From NCBI RefSeq assembly GCF_030295325.1, contig NZ_AP027059.1, forward strand, positions 62,001-126,000: 64,000 bases of DNA. Reading direction: 5' to 3'. This DNA comes from Haliovirga abyssi (GTDB lineage Bacteria; Fusobacteriota; Fusobacteriia; Fusobacteriales; Haliovirgaceae). The notes under the pieces were generated by a model that saw only the letters and a list, made by a program, of their open reading frames with translations, was not told where the DNA came from and did not search any database. Positions 16,560-25,114 of this stretch are shown here, piece after piece. Every line of letters starts with the position of its first letter. The first letter of the stretch is position 1. The position numbers and the translations under genes are program-made.

Positions 16560-18713
16560 GTGAAGAAATTATTATTTACTATAGAAGATAAAGCGATTGC
16601 AGAATTATTTGGAAGACAAAACTTTAGTACAAAAGAATCTGCAATATTTGAATTGGTAAAAAATTCATATGATGCTGGTTCAAAAGAATGTATTGTTGAA
16701 ATAAAACAAACTGAAAACGAAGAGTTTATAAAGATTATTGATTTTGGTTGCGGGATGAATGAAGAAGATATTAAAAAAAATTGGATGCATGTAGGAAAAA
16801 GTAATAAAGGTTACATTGATGAAAAAATATCTAAGAGAGTGCTAGCAGGAGCAAAAGGTGTTGGAAGATTTGCTTTAGCTAGATTAGGAGATGAAATAGA
16901 AATGACTTCTCAGAAATTAGATAGTTATCCTATTATTTGGAAAACAAATTGGGAGTCATCTTCAATTTTAAACTTACCTAATAAAATTAAGTCTGGAACG
17001 GAAATAAAAATTAAAACTTTAAGAGAAAAATGGAAAGAAAAAGATAAGGATAAATTAATTGAATTTTTGAGTAGAGCATATTATGGCAATGAAATGAAAA
17101 TTTCAGTTATTTATAACGAAACAAAGGAAGAAGTACAAGAATTATTTTCTAAATTAAAAATGGGGATAAATTATACAAGCAAAATTTTATTAGATTATGT
17201 ATCAGAAGATAATACTTTGAATATTGAAGTAGTATCAGATGAGTTTAAAAAAGAAGTACAAGAAATTTCTAATGATTTCAATATTTTGAATTTTAATATG
17301 ACTAAAGATATGAGTGAAGAGCTTAGTTCTAATATATTAAAAGAAGAATTTACAAAAGAAACTTTAACAGATGTAGGAAGTTTTAAAATGGAGTTATATT
17401 TTGCTATGGATAGAGTTCCAGTAGATGCAACAGAAAAATTTATGTATAAACATGGAACTTTAATTGATCCAATAAAGTCTGGGATAATTTTATATAGAAA
17501 TGCATTTAGTATTTCGTCACTAGAAGGAAAAAAAGATTGGATTGGATTAGGAGCAAGAGCAAGAAAATCACCTGCAGCAGCAACCCATCCTACTGGAGCA
17601 TGGAGAGTTCGTGCAAACCAATTATCAGGGTTCGTTCAAATTGATAAAAAGAGGAATAATTTTTTAATAGATTTAGCTAACAGACAAGGGTTAGAAGAAA
17701 ATGAATATTATGAATCTTTTTTAAAAATAATTGACTCAGGAATAAAAGAATTTGAAAGATATAGACAAAATATTATTCGTGTAATAGATAAAAAAAATAA
17801 ATCTTTGACTGAACTTGAACCCAAAAAGACAAAAATAATGGATCGTTTTATAAAAAATCCAAAGATAATTGAAAGATTACCTAAAAAAGATATAAAAAAA
17901 TTAGCTACTGAGATGGAAACTATAAAAAAGACAGTAACTCAGCAAACAAAAGAATCTAAAGAAAAAGAAGCAAGATATAAATATGATGTTAGAATATTAA
18001 ATTCTTTAGCAACTCAAGGATTAAAAGCTGGAGCAACTGCTCATGAATTTCATGCAGATAGAAATAAATTAGCTAAAGGGACAACTCTTATTATAGATGC
18101 ATTAAAAAAATATGAGTATTGGGAAGAATTAAAATCCCCAGATAAGACTAAATTTGCTTATGCTAATGTTCCACAATTGCTTTTAAGTCTTGATAAAATT
18201 AATAAAAAATTAGGTATTTTTTTAGATACAATATTAAAGAAAATGAAAAAAGATGCTTTTACTTCTCCAATAAAATCATTAGAAAAAGAATTAAAATTTA
18301 TTATTAATAATTGGAAAAAAGATTATGAGTGGTTAGAAATAAAATTAAATGGAAAAAACATAGAATTAGATAAATATTCTTTTACTGCAGATGTATTAGA
18401 TGTAATATTTGATAATTTAATTTTAAATAGTATACAAAATAATCAATTAAAAGATAAATTAATTATAGAAATAGATTATTTAATTAAAAATAATGTTATT
18501 AATTTTAGCTATAAAGATAATGGAATAGGATTAAATAAAAAGTACTTAAAAAATCCATTTAAAATACTAGAAGTACATGAAACATCTAGAAAAGATGGAC
18601 ATGGACTAGGGATGTGGATTATTAACAATACCCTTCAAATGTATGGAGGTCAAATTGATAAAATATTAAATGATGATGGATTTAAATTAGAATTTCAATT
18701 TATTGGAGGTTAA
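16560..18713 (+). CDS. Double-GHKL protein: MORC/Hsp90-like ATPase fused to histidine-kinase-like half
   Basis: 717 residues from the GTG at 16560 (GGGGAGG upstream). The N-terminal GHKL ATPase has its N box (E31, N35 in ELVKNSYDAG), DFGCGM (61-66) and GAKGVGRFA (97-105), as in MORC/MutL/Hsp90 relatives, followed by a transducer-like domain to about 360. A helical coiled linker (400-475) leads to a DHp-like helix with GATAHEFHADRN (H495 or H498 as possible phosphoacceptor). It ends in a second, histidine-kinase-type ATPase: FDNLILNSIQNN (N box), DNGIGL (653-658) and HGLGMWII (681-688). Three bases on lies a receiver-domain gene, the expected partner. Prokaryotic MORC-type ATPases are known to neighbour restriction-modification genes. 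Confidence 0.8.
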   Translation: MKKLLFTIEDKAIAELFGRQNFSTKESAIFELVKNSYDAGSKECIVEIKQTENEEFIKIIDFGCGMNEEDIKKNWMHVGKSNKGYIDEKISKRVLAGAKGVGRFALARLGDEIEMTSQKLDSYPIIWKTNWESSSILNLPNKIKSGTEIKIKTLREKWKEKDKDKLIEFLSRAYYGNEMKISVIYNETKEEVQELFSKLKMGINYTSKILLDYVSEDNTLNIEVVSDEFKKEVQEISNDFNILNFNMTKDMSEELSSNILKEEFTKETLTDVGSFKMELYFAMDRVPVDATEKFMYKHGTLIDPIKSGIILYRNAFSISSLEGKKDWIGLGARARKSPAAATHPTGAWRVRANQLSGFVQIDKKRNNFLIDLANRQGLEENEYYESFLKIIDSGIKEFERYRQNIIRVIDKKNKSLTELEPKKTKIMDRFIKNPKIIERLPKKDIKKLATEMETIKKTVTQQTKESKEKEARYKYDVRILNSLATQGLKAGATAHEFHADRNKLAKGTTLIIDALKKYEYWEELKSPDKTKFAYANVPQLLLSLDKINKKLGIFLDTILKKMKKDAFTSPIKSLEKELKFIINNWKKDYEWLEIKLNGKNIELDKYSFTADVLDVIFDNLILNSIQNNQLKDKLIIEIDYLIKNNVINFSYKDNGIGLNKKYLKNPFKILEVHETSRKDGHGLGMWIINNTLQMYGGQIDKILNDDGFKLEFQFIGG

Positions 18714-18716
18714 AAG

Positions 18717-19343
18717 GTGAATAAAAAAGAAATAATAAAAATATGTTATATTGATGATGATTTTGATGTTCAATTATCAAAATATTTAGTAGAAAATTAT
18801 ATAGTTGATAAAAAGGATAATATTGAAATAGATTATAGCGAATATAAATTTAATACAGAGGATAATTATAAAAAATTATTAAAAAAAGATATTGTAAAAC
18901 AAGCAAATATTATTCTTATTGATTCAAGGTTATTCGAAAATATGTCAAATAAAAAAACTAAATTCACAGGAGAAAAGTTTAAAATAATTTTAAGACAAAT
19001 TTATCCTTTTATTAAAACAGTTGTAATTAGTCAAAATGAAACAACTGAGGAATCTTCTGTTGTTAGTAAATTTAAACAAGCAGAGAGTAAAGGAATAAGT
19101 TTTGTTGAGCATTATGATGACAATTTAAAAAAAATATTAGATGAAAATATAAAGTTTATTTTAGAAGAAAGAAAAACTTTAGAAGAATTAAATGATGATG
19201 AATTCATTGATGAATTATTATTAGAAACAATAGATAAAACATTTAATGGATTAGAATCCTATTCTGAATTTGAAAAAAAGGAATTAGATAATTTGATAGA
19301 AGTTTTTGAAGAAGTGAGGTCTCATTATGATAATCAAAAATGA
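18717..19343 (+). CDS. Receiver-domain (response-regulator-like) protein
   Basis: 208 residues, GTG start three bases after the kinase-like gene, preceded by GGAGG. The receiver fold is legible: acidic cluster DDD at 13-15 in ICYIDDDFD, candidate phosphoacceptor D69 in ANIILIDSR, and S105 in TVVISQNE at the Ser/Thr switch position. The usual switch Lys before the last strand is not evident (KGISFVEHYDD). The C-terminal 70 residues are acidic helices with no DNA-binding motif. With the upstream histidine-kinase-like half it forms a candidate phosphorelay, perhaps gating the HNH protein, whose start overlaps its 3' end. Confidence 0.72.
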   Translation: MNKKEIIKICYIDDDFDVQLSKYLVENYIVDKKDNIEIDYSEYKFNTEDNYKKLLKKDIVKQANIILIDSRLFENMSNKKTKFTGEKFKIILRQIYPFIKTVVISQNETTEESSVVSKFKQAESKGISFVEHYDDNLKKILDENIKFILEERKTLEELNDDEFIDELLLETIDKTFNGLESYSEFEKKELDNLIEVFEEVRSHYDNQK

Positions 19344-19962
19344 TTATAGAAATACTTCATATACTTTGGTAGATTTTTCTATTGATGATAAAAAAGAAAA
19401 GTTTATGAAAGAATTTAGGAAAAAACATAAAAGGGCAAAAAATGTATATACAATAGTTAAAGAAAAGCAAAATGAATTTAATAGACCATTTAGAGAAATT
19501 TATAATAATAGATGTGTTTATTGTGGTGTTACAAATCAAATAATTACAGATTCTAATTTTGAAGTAGACCATATCTTTCCAAAATCAAAAGAAGGAGAAA
19601 CTTCAATTAATGTAAATGGAATTGATAATATAGCTTCAGCTTGTAAAACTTGTAATCGAGGAAAAAGTGATTATACTTGTAAGGATGAAAATTTTGATAA
19701 AATAAACCCTGATAAAAACTTTCTTCCACATATATTTTTTAGAGAAAAGGATTATTCGATTCAAATAAAAACTGATTATATTTTAAATGATGATATAAAG
19801 GCTTTATATAATGCTCTTGAATTTGGAACACAACTTAGAAGAATAGATTATTTAGTTATGCAGTTAAAAGACTTTTGTGAAAAATATTCAGAGGAATCTA
19901 TTATTGAAAAGATGAATAAAATTATTTCAAAATTAGAACAAAATCGTAGAGAAATATATTAA
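19327..19962 (+). CDS. HNH endonuclease
   Basis: 211 residues; its ATG lies 17 bases inside the previous gene, showing translational coupling. The nuclease core is complete: C63xxC66, DH at 81-82 in VDHIFPKSKEG, N101, then C106xxC109N and K113, so a zinc-knuckle HNH fold. The C-terminal 90 residues are helical, without a known domain. As last gene of the methyltransferase/GHKL/receiver operon it is the likely cutting arm. A strong terminator follows 16 bases after the stop. Confidence 0.85.
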   Translation: MIIKNDYRNTSYTLVDFSIDDKKEKFMKEFRKKHKRAKNVYTIVKEKQNEFNRPFREIYNNRCVYCGVTNQIITDSNFEVDHIFPKSKEGETSINVNGIDNIASACKTCNRGKSDYTCKDENFDKINPDKNFLPHIFFREKDYSIQIKTDYILNDDIKALYNALEFGTQLRRIDYLVMQLKDFCEKYSEESIIEKMNKIISKLEQNRREIY

Positions 19963-19978
19963 TATAGTTAAGATAAAA

Positions 19979-20001
19979 GCTGGCTTTTCTAGCCAGTTTT
20001 T
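19979..20001 (+). terminator. Terminator of the four-gene operon
   Basis: CTGGCT and AGCCAG arms (19980-19985 with 19991-19996) around TTTCT, followed by TTTTT. Confidence 0.85.
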
Positions 20002-20066
20002 ATAGATTAATGAAGACCAGGACAACTTCCTATCCTATAACATCAGGCTACAACGCAACTGCGATC

Positions 20067-20097
20067 GCCAAGCCCAGTTCTTAGCTTGATGACATTG
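20067..20097 (+). repeat. Miniature element copy 4, right end only
   Basis: GCCAAGCCCAGTTCTTAGCT followed by TGATGACATTG matches the right end of copies 2 and 3; the left end is absent. It sits next to a CTATAAC box (20034-20040) in what looks like a broken attC. Confidence 0.65.
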
Positions 20098-20104
20098 ATC
20101 CTTC

Positions 20105-20203
20105 CGCTAACCTTGAGGTATATAAGATATACAAATCGGCCTTAACGTGATAGGACTAAGCTCACCAAGCTCTTCGCATCATATTACCGTGGAACCATTA
20201 CAC
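20105..20203 (+). other. attC site 7, mutated R' box
   Basis: R'' CGCTAAC (20105-20111), then GAGGTATATAAGATATAC...AATCGGC, very like the left half of site 1, and ATCATATTACC as the right arm. R' reads ATTACAC (20197-20203): the invariant G is A. TTACACGA still complements the R'' of the next site (21333), which shows this is a true cassette boundary. Confidence 0.65.
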
Positions 20204-20222
20204 GAAAACTAGGAAGGAAGTT

Positions 20223-20488
20223 ATGGACAGATTAATCAAAGAAAATAATGACCAAAAGTAATTCTTGAAAATATAAACAATGAAATTTATGATGAAAACA
20301 TAGTACATGAATTAGATGCAATAAGAAATGGTTGTTATACAAATTCAAGTGAATTTTTAGGAGAAAGTTTATTGGTGTTGAGAAAAATAATAAAAAATAA
20401 AATGTGTTCAAATAATTATGTAACCGAAAGAATAAAAAAGGTTATTAAAGAAATCGAATATGTTTTTATAATTAGTAAGAGAGGTTGA
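20223..20488 (+). pseudogene. Frameshifted small cassette gene
   Basis: An ATG with a strong AGGAAGGAAG site opens a frame that stops at once at 20256-20258. Adding one base in the A-run at 20251-20256 joins it to a clean frame ending at TGA 20486-20488, for a product of about 88 residues (start MDRLIKENNDQ, end FIISKRG). It resembles small helical immunity-like proteins and precedes the SUKH gene by six bases. Either a true frameshift or a homopolymer sequencing error. Confidence 0.6.
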
Positions 20489-20494
20489 TATGGT

Positions 20495-21316
20495 ATGAAT
20501 AATATTGAATTATCTAATCAATTAGAAAGAATAAAAATTGATAGTAGTAGATTATTTATAAATAAAGAGGTCGACTGTTCGTATTGTTTAATAAAAAAAG
20601 GTAGAAAATGGATTTTTTTCTTTACAGAAAGAGGAGAAAGAAGAGAAGAAAAAACTTTTAAAGATGAAGATAGTGCTTGTAACTATGCTTTGAATTTTAT
20701 TAAAAATATGTATTTAGAAACAGATACAAAAGAAAGACTAAAAAATAATCCTGTTTTAATAAGGAATTGCATTGAAGCGATTAATTTATTAAGAAACAAT
20801 GATGTTATAATTGATGATGGATTATTAAAAAAAGAGATAAGTGAAATAGAAAATAAATATAATATTGTTTTTCCGCCAGATTTAAGAGAATTTTACTCAT
20901 ATGGTTTACCAGTTTCTAAAGGTTTTATTAATTGGAGAAATAGTGATCCTGAATATATTAAAACAATAAAAGAAAGGCTAAGTTGGCCATATGAAGGAAT
21001 TATTTTTGATATAAAAAATAATAAGTTTTGGATAGAAGAATTTGGAGAAGAACCAACAGAAATAGATGAAAAGATTCGCAAGTTTTCAGAATACTTTAAG
21101 AAAGTACCAAAACTTATTCCTATATACGGTCATAGATATATTCCGATAGAACCTTATGAAGAGAATAATCCAATCATATCAGTATATCAAACGGATATTA
21201 TATTTTATGGAGAAAATTTGTTTGATTATTTTAAAATAGAATTTGGTAAAAAAAATTATGAAGTTGATTATAATAAAGTTAAAAAGATTAGATTTTGGAG
21301 TGAAGTTGTTGAATGA
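20495..21316 (+). CDS. SMI1/KNR4 (SUKH)-family protein
   Basis: 273 residues. Residues 1-85 form a separate small alpha/beta domain (KKGRKWIFFF, ACNYALNFIK). From about 105 the SUKH signature appears: EISEIENKYNIVFPPDLREFYSYGLPVSKGFINW, and later LIPIYGHRYIP and VYQTDIIFYG, which match the conserved late strand. SUKH proteins commonly act as immunity proteins against polymorphic or contact-delivered toxins. No toxin gene adjoins it, so it may be an orphan immunity cassette. It shares the cassette with the frameshifted small gene upstream. Confidence 0.78.
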   Translation: MNNIELSNQLERIKIDSSRLFINKEVDCSYCLIKKGRKWIFFFTERGERREEKTFKDEDSACNYALNFIKNMYLETDTKERLKNNPVLIRNCIEAINLLRNNDVIIDDGLLKKEISEIENKYNIVFPPDLREFYSYGLPVSKGFINWRNSDPEYIKTIKERLSWPYEGIIFDIKNNKFWIEEFGEEPTEIDEKIRKFSEYFKKVPKLIPIYGHRYIPIEPYEENNPIISVYQTDIIFYGENLFDYFKIEFGKKNYEVDYNKVKKIRFWSEVVE

Positions 21317-21332
21317 AATTTGAGGAGCCATC

Positions 21333-21435
21333 GTGTAACACGGTGTATATTCCATCTTTTCACAGGTGCATAGCGTAAATTAGGAACAAATTAGGTACTG
21401 TTCAAAGACGGCATATTACACCGGGAACGTTATTA
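21333..21435 (+). other. attC site 8
   Basis: R'' GTGTAAC (21333-21339), perfect arms CGGTGTA (21341-21347) and TACACCG (21417-21423), R' GTTATTA (21429-21435). Confidence 0.82.
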
Positions 21436-21548
21436 GAGATTTTTTTATTTCTCTAGAGATTTAGTTGGCTTCCTGTCAACATTTAAAAATTATAATGTAA
21501 TGAGATGCTATCTAAATAAGAAAAGTAAAAGATTGGAGTGTGATATAA

Positions 21549-21986
21549 TTGAAAAATAAAATTATTATTAAAAAAATTTGGAATGATGATGATGTAATTG
21601 AGTTTGAAATTTATTTAATTGATGAAAATTTTAAATTTAGAACAACTGTATATACTGGGAATTTTGAAATATCTGAAACCTATAAAAAATTAATTGAATT
21701 TGGCAGTCTGATACCTAATAAGAAAAGCTTAATTGAACTTGGAGGATTTGGGGAGAAATATGCTAATGGAGCAATAAGTTTGGAATTACAATGCAATTCA
21801 CGAGGTATAATTCATTTGGAGATAGAAATGGAAACTGAGTTTTATGAATTTAATAAAAGAAATATTTCAGATAAATTATTATGCCATAAAAAAACTGATC
21901 CAGCACTATATGATAAATTTGTTAAAAATTTCAAAAGAATTGAAAAATTTGAACTTGGAGAAGAAATTGAGTTTGAATTAATCTAA
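21549..21986 (+). CDS. Hypothetical cassette protein
   Basis: 145 residues from a TTG at 21549, which follows GGAGTG. It is acidic, beta-rich and soluble, with NGAISLELQCNSRGIIHLEIEME as the central beta-hairpin region and no catalytic motif. The size and composition recall immunity-protein or small adaptor folds, but it is not recognised. It is followed 40 bases later by a second hypothetical gene in the same cassette. Confidence 0.65.
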   Translation: MKNKIIIKKIWNDDDVIEFEIYLIDENFKFRTTVYTGNFEISETYKKLIEFGSLIPNKKSLIELGGFGEKYANGAISLELQCNSRGIIHLEIEMETEFYEFNKRNISDKLLCHKKTDPALYDKFVKNFKRIEKFELGEEIEFELI

Positions 21987-22026
21987 AATTATATTGAAAG
22001 AATTATTATTTATTTGTGGAGGAAAA

Positions 22027-22563
22027 ATGTTTGAAATTAAAATTTTAGAAGACTTATCAAAGAGCGGTGAATATTCTGAATATAATTTTGGGAAGACTAA
22101 TGACTTGCTATGGATTTTGTTTTTAAATTTAGAGACAGGAGAAGAGTGGATAGGAAAATTTGATATTGGGATTAGAAATAAAAGTAAGATAAAAATTTTT
22201 CAAAATAATACTGCTATAATTTTAGCAAGGGGAAATATTTATATAGTAAATTGCAAAATAAAAAAAGTGCAATATATTTTTGAATATGATGATTATGAAG
22301 ATATTGAAATTGATCTTGTTAATAACTATATTATTATAACTGATGGACTTTATATTTCTGTACATGATAAAAATGGAAAATTTATCAAAAAAACAAAGCG
22401 AATTAGTTTAGATGGGATAGAATTTATAGAAATAAAAAATGGAAAGGTATATGGTAGGTTAAATGATCTAACTTTTGAATGGTGTGATTTTAAATATAAT
22501 ATTGTTGAAAATGAAGTTATCAGTAAATGGAGTTTTATAGCTAAAATATTGAGAATCGGATAA
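22027..22563 (+). CDS. Hypothetical beta-propeller-like cassette protein
   Basis: 178 residues from ATG 22027, behind GTGGAGGAAA; an upstream TTG in frame has no site. The sequence alternates short strands (KIFQNNTAIILARGNIYIVN, then NNYIIITDGLYISVHDKNG) in a pattern like a few blades of a WD or quinoprotein propeller, but the count is too low for a full ring. The R'' box of the next attC overlaps the stop codon, which is common at cassette ends. Function unknown. Confidence 0.65.
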   Translation: MFEIKILEDLSKSGEYSEYNFGKTNDLLWILFLNLETGEEWIGKFDIGIRNKSKIKIFQNNTAIILARGNIYIVNCKIKKVQYIFEYDDYEDIEIDLVNNYIIITDGLYISVHDKNGKFIKKTKRISLDGIEFIEIKNGKVYGRLNDLTFEWCDFKYNIVENEVISKWSFIAKILRIG

Positions 22564-22639
22564 CAATGTGCAGAAGCCATCATTTCGAGAAACGCTACGC
22601 TGACTCTCAATGACGGCTTCTGGCACTGAACCGTTATCT
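22558..22639 (+). other. attC site 9
   Basis: R'' GGATAAC (22558-22564) overlapping the stop, perfect arms AGAAGCC (22572-22578) and GGCTTCT (22615-22621) with GTGC/GGCAC extending them, R' GTTATCT (22633-22639). R'' matches its own 5' box only partly. Confidence 0.78.
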
Positions 22640-22658
22640 ACAACTTGGTCTTAAAAAA

Positions 22659-22762
22659 AATATGTACCTTTGATGGACATGTCAAGAGAATGTGGGCGTT
22701 TTTTTTATTTTTCTGGACCTATTTAAAAATATGGGCAAAAATGGTATAATTAGGTACATATT
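22659..22762 (+). promoter_or_regulatory. Promoter with flanking inverted repeat before the Fic gene
   Basis: TATAAT at 22745-22750 with a weak upstream TTTAAA at 22722-22727. The 11-mer AATATGTACCT (22659-22669) and its exact complement AGGTACATATT (22752-22762) bracket it, a likely operator pair for a dimeric regulator, possibly the Fic protein's own winged-helix domain. The cassette thus brings its own promoter. Confidence 0.55.
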
Positions 22763-22781
22763 GATTAGGAGGGATTTGAGC

Positions 22782-23867
22782 ATGAAAATAGATTTAGAGA
22801 AACCTTTTAACGAATTACCATTATTATCACCAAATATTCAATTAGAAACGATTAATATTTTAAAACAATTAGCAAAATCACATAAAGCTCTTGCTGAATT
22901 AAAAGGATATTCAGAACTTATACCTAACAAAGATATTTTAATAAACTCTATTATTTTAAAAGAAGCAAAGGTTAGTTCTGAAATAGAAAATATCGTTACT
23001 ACTCACGATTCAATATACAAAGCTTTAGTTTCAAAAGAAACTTTTATTGATAGAAATACAAAAGAAGTTTTAAATTATCGTTCTGCTATTTGGAAAGGAG
23101 TTTCATTAATTAAAGAAAATGATATTCTAACTACGAATATGATAATTGAAATTCAAAAAGAACTTGAAAAAAATGATGCAGGAATTAGAAAAGTTCCAGG
23201 AACATCGTTAAAAAACGATAAAACAGGAGAAGTAATTTATACTCCGCCAAGTGGTGAAGCTATAATTATGAACTTAATGTCTAATTTAGAAAAATACATT
23301 AATCAAGATTCTGATGTTGATGATTTAATAAATATGGCAGTAATTCACTATCAATTTGAATCTATTCATCCGTTTTATGATGGAAATGGTAGAACTGGAA
23401 GGATAGTAAACGTACTTTTCTTAGTTTTAAAAGATTTACTAGAAAGTCCTATTTTATATTTAAGTAATTATATTATTAAAAATAAGTTTGATTATTATAA
23501 GTTATTACAAGAAGTTAAAACAAATGGAAACTGGGAAGAATGGATTATTTTTATGTTAAAAGCAGTTGAAGAAACATCCATAGAAACATTAAGCATGATA
23601 AGAGGTATTAAGGATTTACTTGATAAGACAATTGAAGATGTAAAAGAAAAAGCACCTAAAATATATAAAAAAGAATTAGTTGAATTATTATTTTATCATC
23701 CGTACACAAAGATTTCTTTTTTGGTTGAAGAAGGCTTTGCTGCTAGAAAAACAGCATCATTGTATTTAAAAGAATTAGAAAGTATAGGAATATTAGAAGG
23801 AATAAAAATTGGAAGAGAAACAATATATATTAATAAAAAACTATTTGAATTATTGAGGCAAAGTTAG
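22782..23867 (+). CDS. Fic-family AMP transferase with winged-helix C-terminus
   Basis: 361 residues from the ATG at 22782, which has GGAGGG upstream; longer in-frame starts fall in the promoter. The N-terminus carries the inhibitory helix motif (S/T)xxxE(N) as S65-E69-N70 in VSSEIEN, making it a class II, self-inhibited Fic. The catalytic loop HPFYDGNGRTGR runs 196-207 with His196 and Arg204 in place, and the flap (VIYTPPSGEA) precedes it. The last 80 residues form a winged helix (KELVELLFYHPYTKI, RKTASLYLKELE). It is the only gene of its cassette. It should transfer AMP to a target protein and may bind its own promoter. Confidence 0.88.
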   Translation: MKIDLEKPFNELPLLSPNIQLETINILKQLAKSHKALAELKGYSELIPNKDILINSIILKEAKVSSEIENIVTTHDSIYKALVSKETFIDRNTKEVLNYRSAIWKGVSLIKENDILTTNMIIEIQKELEKNDAGIRKVPGTSLKNDKTGEVIYTPPSGEAIIMNLMSNLEKYINQDSDVDDLINMAVIHYQFESIHPFYDGNGRTGRIVNVLFLVLKDLLESPILYLSNYIIKNKFDYYKLLQEVKTNGNWEEWIIFMLKAVEETSIETLSMIRGIKDLLDKTIEDVKEKAPKIYKKELVELLFYHPYTKISFLVEEGFAARKTASLYLKELESIGILEGIKIGRETIYINKKLFELLRQS

Positions 23868-23874
23868 ACGCTAT

Positions 23875-24014
23875 AGATAACACATCGATATATGGCACTC
23901 CAATCGGCAAGCCTTAGCCGCGCGGGAGACAGGACTAAGCTCACTAACAGCAGAGCTAGTTTGCTACGTCCTTCTAATGCCTTTTCGCATCATATCATTG
24001 TGGGAACGTTATAC
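23875..24014 (+). other. attC site 10
   Basis: R'' AGATAAC (23875-23881) is the exact complement of the 5' box GTTATCT at 22633. Arms GATATATG (23887-23894) and CATATC (23991-23996); R' GTTATAC (24008-24014). Loop holds CGGCAAGCC and CTAAGCTC tracts seen in site 1. Confidence 0.82.
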
Positions 24015-24056
24015 AAAAGACTCAATTAATTTATTGAAGAAAATTGGAGGTATGTT

Positions 24057-24665
24057 ATGAAAGCAGTAATCTTAGATATGTATGGTGTGATATTAAAAGA
24101 ACCAGGAGAAGGCTTTATATCACATGTGCATAAGACATTTTCAGAATTAGACGAATCAGTGATTTTTAAGTATATAGATATGGCGGATGTGGGAACAATA
24201 ACATCATTAGAGATGTTTGAGGCACTTGGATACAAGGGAGACCTAGAAGCCATTGAGAAAGAATATTTAGATACAATTAAGATTGATGAATCATTTTATG
24301 ATTTTGCAAAGAACATTAAGAAGAAATATAAGCTAGGGTTAATCTCAAATGATTCCAGTAGATGGAGTGAGTATTTAAGATCAAAGTATAAGGTGAATGA
24401 GCTCTTTGACTCAATAAGTATAAGTGGTGATTTGAAATACAAGAAACCTGATCCACGGATTTTTAACCATTCACTTAGTAATCTTTCCTGTTTAGCTTCG
24501 GACTGTATTTATGCAGATGATAGAAGATACAATATGGAGGCTGCAAATGCAGTAGGAATTGAGAGTATTCTTTTTAATAGTAGGAAAGTTGAATATACAG
24601 GTAAGCAAGTAAGTAGCTTTCAAGAACTAACAAAACATATTATGTATGTGTTAAAAATTTTATAA
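24057..24665 (+). CDS. HAD-superfamily hydrolase
   Basis: 202 residues. Motif I is LDMYGVIL with the nucleophile D7, and the second Asp of DxD is replaced by Tyr9 (DMY), which argues against a normal acid/base step. Motif II is LISND, with Lys in GDLKYKKPDPRIF as motif III, and YADDRRYN supplies motif IV acids, so the fold is a class I cap HAD of the haloacid-dehalogenase/phosphatase type. RBS GGAGG precedes ATG 24057. Its cassette start and first 190 bases are duplicated at 28847-29083. The substrate cannot be told. Confidence 0.78.
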   Translation: MKAVILDMYGVILKEPGEGFISHVHKTFSELDESVIFKYIDMADVGTITSLEMFEALGYKGDLEAIEKEYLDTIKIDESFYDFAKNIKKKYKLGLISNDSSRWSEYLRSKYKVNELFDSISISGDLKYKKPDPRIFNHSLSNLSCLASDCIYADDRRYNMEAANAVGIESILFNSRKVEYTGKQVSSFQELTKHIMYVLKIL

Positions 24666-25114
24666 TTGTCAATTATCAAAACGGGGTGTTTATATTGAAT
24701 AAAAAGAGAAGGCTGGAAATGAATTATAATCTGATTGTGCAGGGGCAGGGTTTTTCTTTAGGCGAGAAGACCTCGCCCTTGCAAGCCATAAGTTATATAG
24801 TATATATATCGTGTAAGAGTTGTATTGCATTGAAGATAAAACAGGGTGGATTAAACTGTCTTGTTTTGGTTTTTTTTGAAGATAATTAGATTTAAATGAT
24901 GGAATAAGTGCATTTTAAAGAAAAAGGATGGTAAAAAAATAGACGAAGTGATATAATGCAATTCATTGATGGTACATAAAGTCTGATCATATAGTAGCAA
25001 TTTCTATTTTTTATACTCGAATACATTCAACCTGAAAATTAAAAAATATTTAATAGAAAAATTAAATCTGTATTCATAAGAAAACATCATAAAAAAATTA
25101 ATATTTATAAGGAG
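24666..25114 (+). other. 449-base gap with no supported gene
   Basis: No attC end for the HAD cassette is found here (expected GTATAAC). A 67-codon frame at 24686-24889 exists but has no family signal and crosses hairpin-rich sequence. Partly complementary tracts at about 24837-24878 followed by T8 may act as a terminator. A GAATACA/TGTATTC pair lies near 25018-25070. The gap looks like the junction where chromosomal-type genes interrupt the array. Confidence 0.45.

Noticed and set aside
24686-24889. 67-codon plus-strand frame after the HAD gene
   Set aside because: It crosses a T-rich, hairpin-bearing stretch, has no family signal, and its start is a TTG-type codon with only a chance GGGGTG upstream.
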